Shown here in pieces: positions 63,224 to 64,000 of a DNA stretch of 64,000 nt. The notes under the pieces were generated by a model that did not search any database, had not been told where the DNA came from, and worked only from the letters and a program-made list of their open reading frames with translations. Source of the DNA: Paraburkholderia aromaticivorans. GTDB lineage: Bacteria > Pseudomonadota > Gammaproteobacteria > Burkholderiales > Burkholderiaceae. The stretch is taken from NCBI RefSeq assembly GCF_002278075.1, contig NZ_CP022991.1:372001-436000 (forward strand). The letters run 5' to 3'. Both the position numbers and the translations under genes were made by a program. Numbering within the stretch: the stretch's first letter is position 1; every line of letters starts with the position of its first letter.

Positions 63224-64000
63224 TCATTCTATGGCCGCGCGGTGAAGTTGCCGCCAGTCGCCGGGCGTCACGCCCATCCGCTGAGTAAATACCCGCCGAA
63301 AGGCAGACACCGACTGATACCCGACAAGATCGGCAACCGCCTCGGTCGACGAAGTCGATTTTCGCAAAGCATTGGCCGCCGCGCTCATTCGGATATCGGT
63401 CAGGAGATCCAGTGCGGAGCGGCCGAGACTCGCCTGGAAATGCCGTGTGAATGTGGCGCGCGACATGCTGCAAAGTCCGGCCAGTTCAGGAAGCGTCCAT
63501 GCGCGAGCTGGATCACTGAACATGGCGGCAGCCGCGGGTGCGAGCCTCGGGTGGGCGGCTAGTGCCAGCATCCCGGTGCGGGCCTGACCGGCCTCACCCG
63601 CCGTCCGCAGCGTCAACGCAAACAGAGCGGACGACAGCGCGTTCAGCACGGCGCCGCTGCCCGTTTCGTTGTCCATCGCTTCGGCTCGCATCAACGCGAC
63701 CAGTCGGCTCAGGCGTTCGGCTTGCGGCAGACTCTGCGTAGCGGTGCCGCTATCTTCGGTCCGCACCACGAGTTCCAATGGCAGGTAGCTGCGGGTCAAC
63801 CTGTCATGAGGCGGCGCGACGACAAATCGGCCGCATAACATATCGAATGCCTCGCCATCGCCGCCACTTTCGTTGACAAGGAGGCTGCCTGAGGTGTGAA
63901 CCTTCGTCGGCGCCGGTGCGGCGCCGCTGCCGTCGTGCAACACGTGCGCCGAACCGTGTGGCAGTAGAGCGATATCACCCGGTCGCAAGTCGTAGGTTGC
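63224..64000 (-). CDS. AraC family regulator with cupin_6-type sensor, 5' end outside window
   Basis: The frame is open to the window edge. The visible 259 residues hold the end of a cupin-type N-terminal domain (RPGDIALLPHGSAHVLHDG) and the AraC DNA-binding domain: first helix-turn-helix SMSRATFTRHFQ and second VADLVGYQSVSAFRRVFTQRMGVTP. It is convergent with the YfcF-like gene. Proteins of this kind often control adjacent oxidoreductase or efflux genes beyond the window. Confidence 0.88.
   Translation of the reverse strand, partial: ATYDLRPGDIALLPHGSAHVLHDGSGAAPAPTKVHTSGSLLVNESGGDGEAFDMLCGRFVVAPPHDRLTRSYLPLELVVRTEDSGTATQSLPQAERLSRLVALMRAEAMDNETGSGAVLNALSSALFALTLRTAGEAGQARTGMLALAAHPRLAPAAAAMFSDPARAWTLPELAGLCSMSRATFTRHFQASLGRSALDLLTDIRMSAAANALRKSTSSTEAVADLVGYQSVSAFRRVFTQRMGVTPGDWRQLHRAAIE

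Overview
The window looks like part of a replicon from a Burkholderiaceae bacterium of the Paraburkholderia/Caballeronia/Burkholderia type. The support is the high G+C content, the many LysR-type regulators, a Burkholderia-style general porin ending in Phe, a DUF4148 secreted protein, and IS1182- and IS5-type transposons. Gene content is accessory and catabolic, as on a secondary chromosome or megaplasmid. I see no rRNA, tRNA or CRISPR array. Species cannot be fixed from the sequence alone.

Layout. 0-4.5 kb: a membrane-fusion efflux operon (AI-2E family protein, outer-membrane factor, HlyD-like adaptor, DUF2955 pump) with two damaged members, then a small K+ channel. 5-6.6 kb: a PAS-containing chemoreceptor. 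7-10.3 kb: a truncated flavin oxidoreductase and a Tat-exported aldo/keto reductase, divergent from a LysR gene with a stop codon. 10.3-13.2 kb: small proteins, an EamA exporter and a short MITE-like element. 13.2-22.3 kb: the most distinctive region, a LysR/DctA pair facing an operon that encodes a two-subunit ATP-citrate-lyase-like enzyme, a citrate-type MFS transporter and a periplasmic binding protein. Two matching T-N11-A operator blocks precede the enzyme genes and the transporter gene. 22.3-29 kb: two full IS1182-like elements flank a LysR/NmrA/epoxide-hydrolase module. 29.4-34.4 kb: a cNMP-domain flavoprotein, a methyltransferase, a cupin and an IS5-type element. 34.6-40.7 kb: a second chemoreceptor and a LysR gene facing a four-gene operon (AhpD-like, crotonase, peroxiredoxin-like, SDR). 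41-44.2 kb: hydrolase and FAD monooxygenase genes, then a dead patatin gene. 44.7-49.2 kb: an Amj-type lipid II flippase, a second MITE-like element, a porin and small proteins. 49.4-53.3 kb: mostly decayed genes. 54-58.7 kb: a five-gene heme-copper cytochrome c oxidase cluster. 59.4-64 kb: a serine hydrolase, an SRPBCC protein, a YfcF-like GST and the 3' part of an AraC regulator.

Two themes run through the window. First, gene decay: at least five genes are interrupted by a single stop codon, four of them one C:G to T:A transition from the expected codon. Others are frameshifted, truncated or internally deleted. Second, IS1182-like activity: both full-length elements have a roughly 145-160 bp internally unrelated partner that shares their terminal repeats. 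The best candidate for undescribed biology is the ATP-citrate-lyase-like operon. Its 899-residue large subunit appears to carry two tandem citrate-synthase-like domains whose catalytic residues are complementary.
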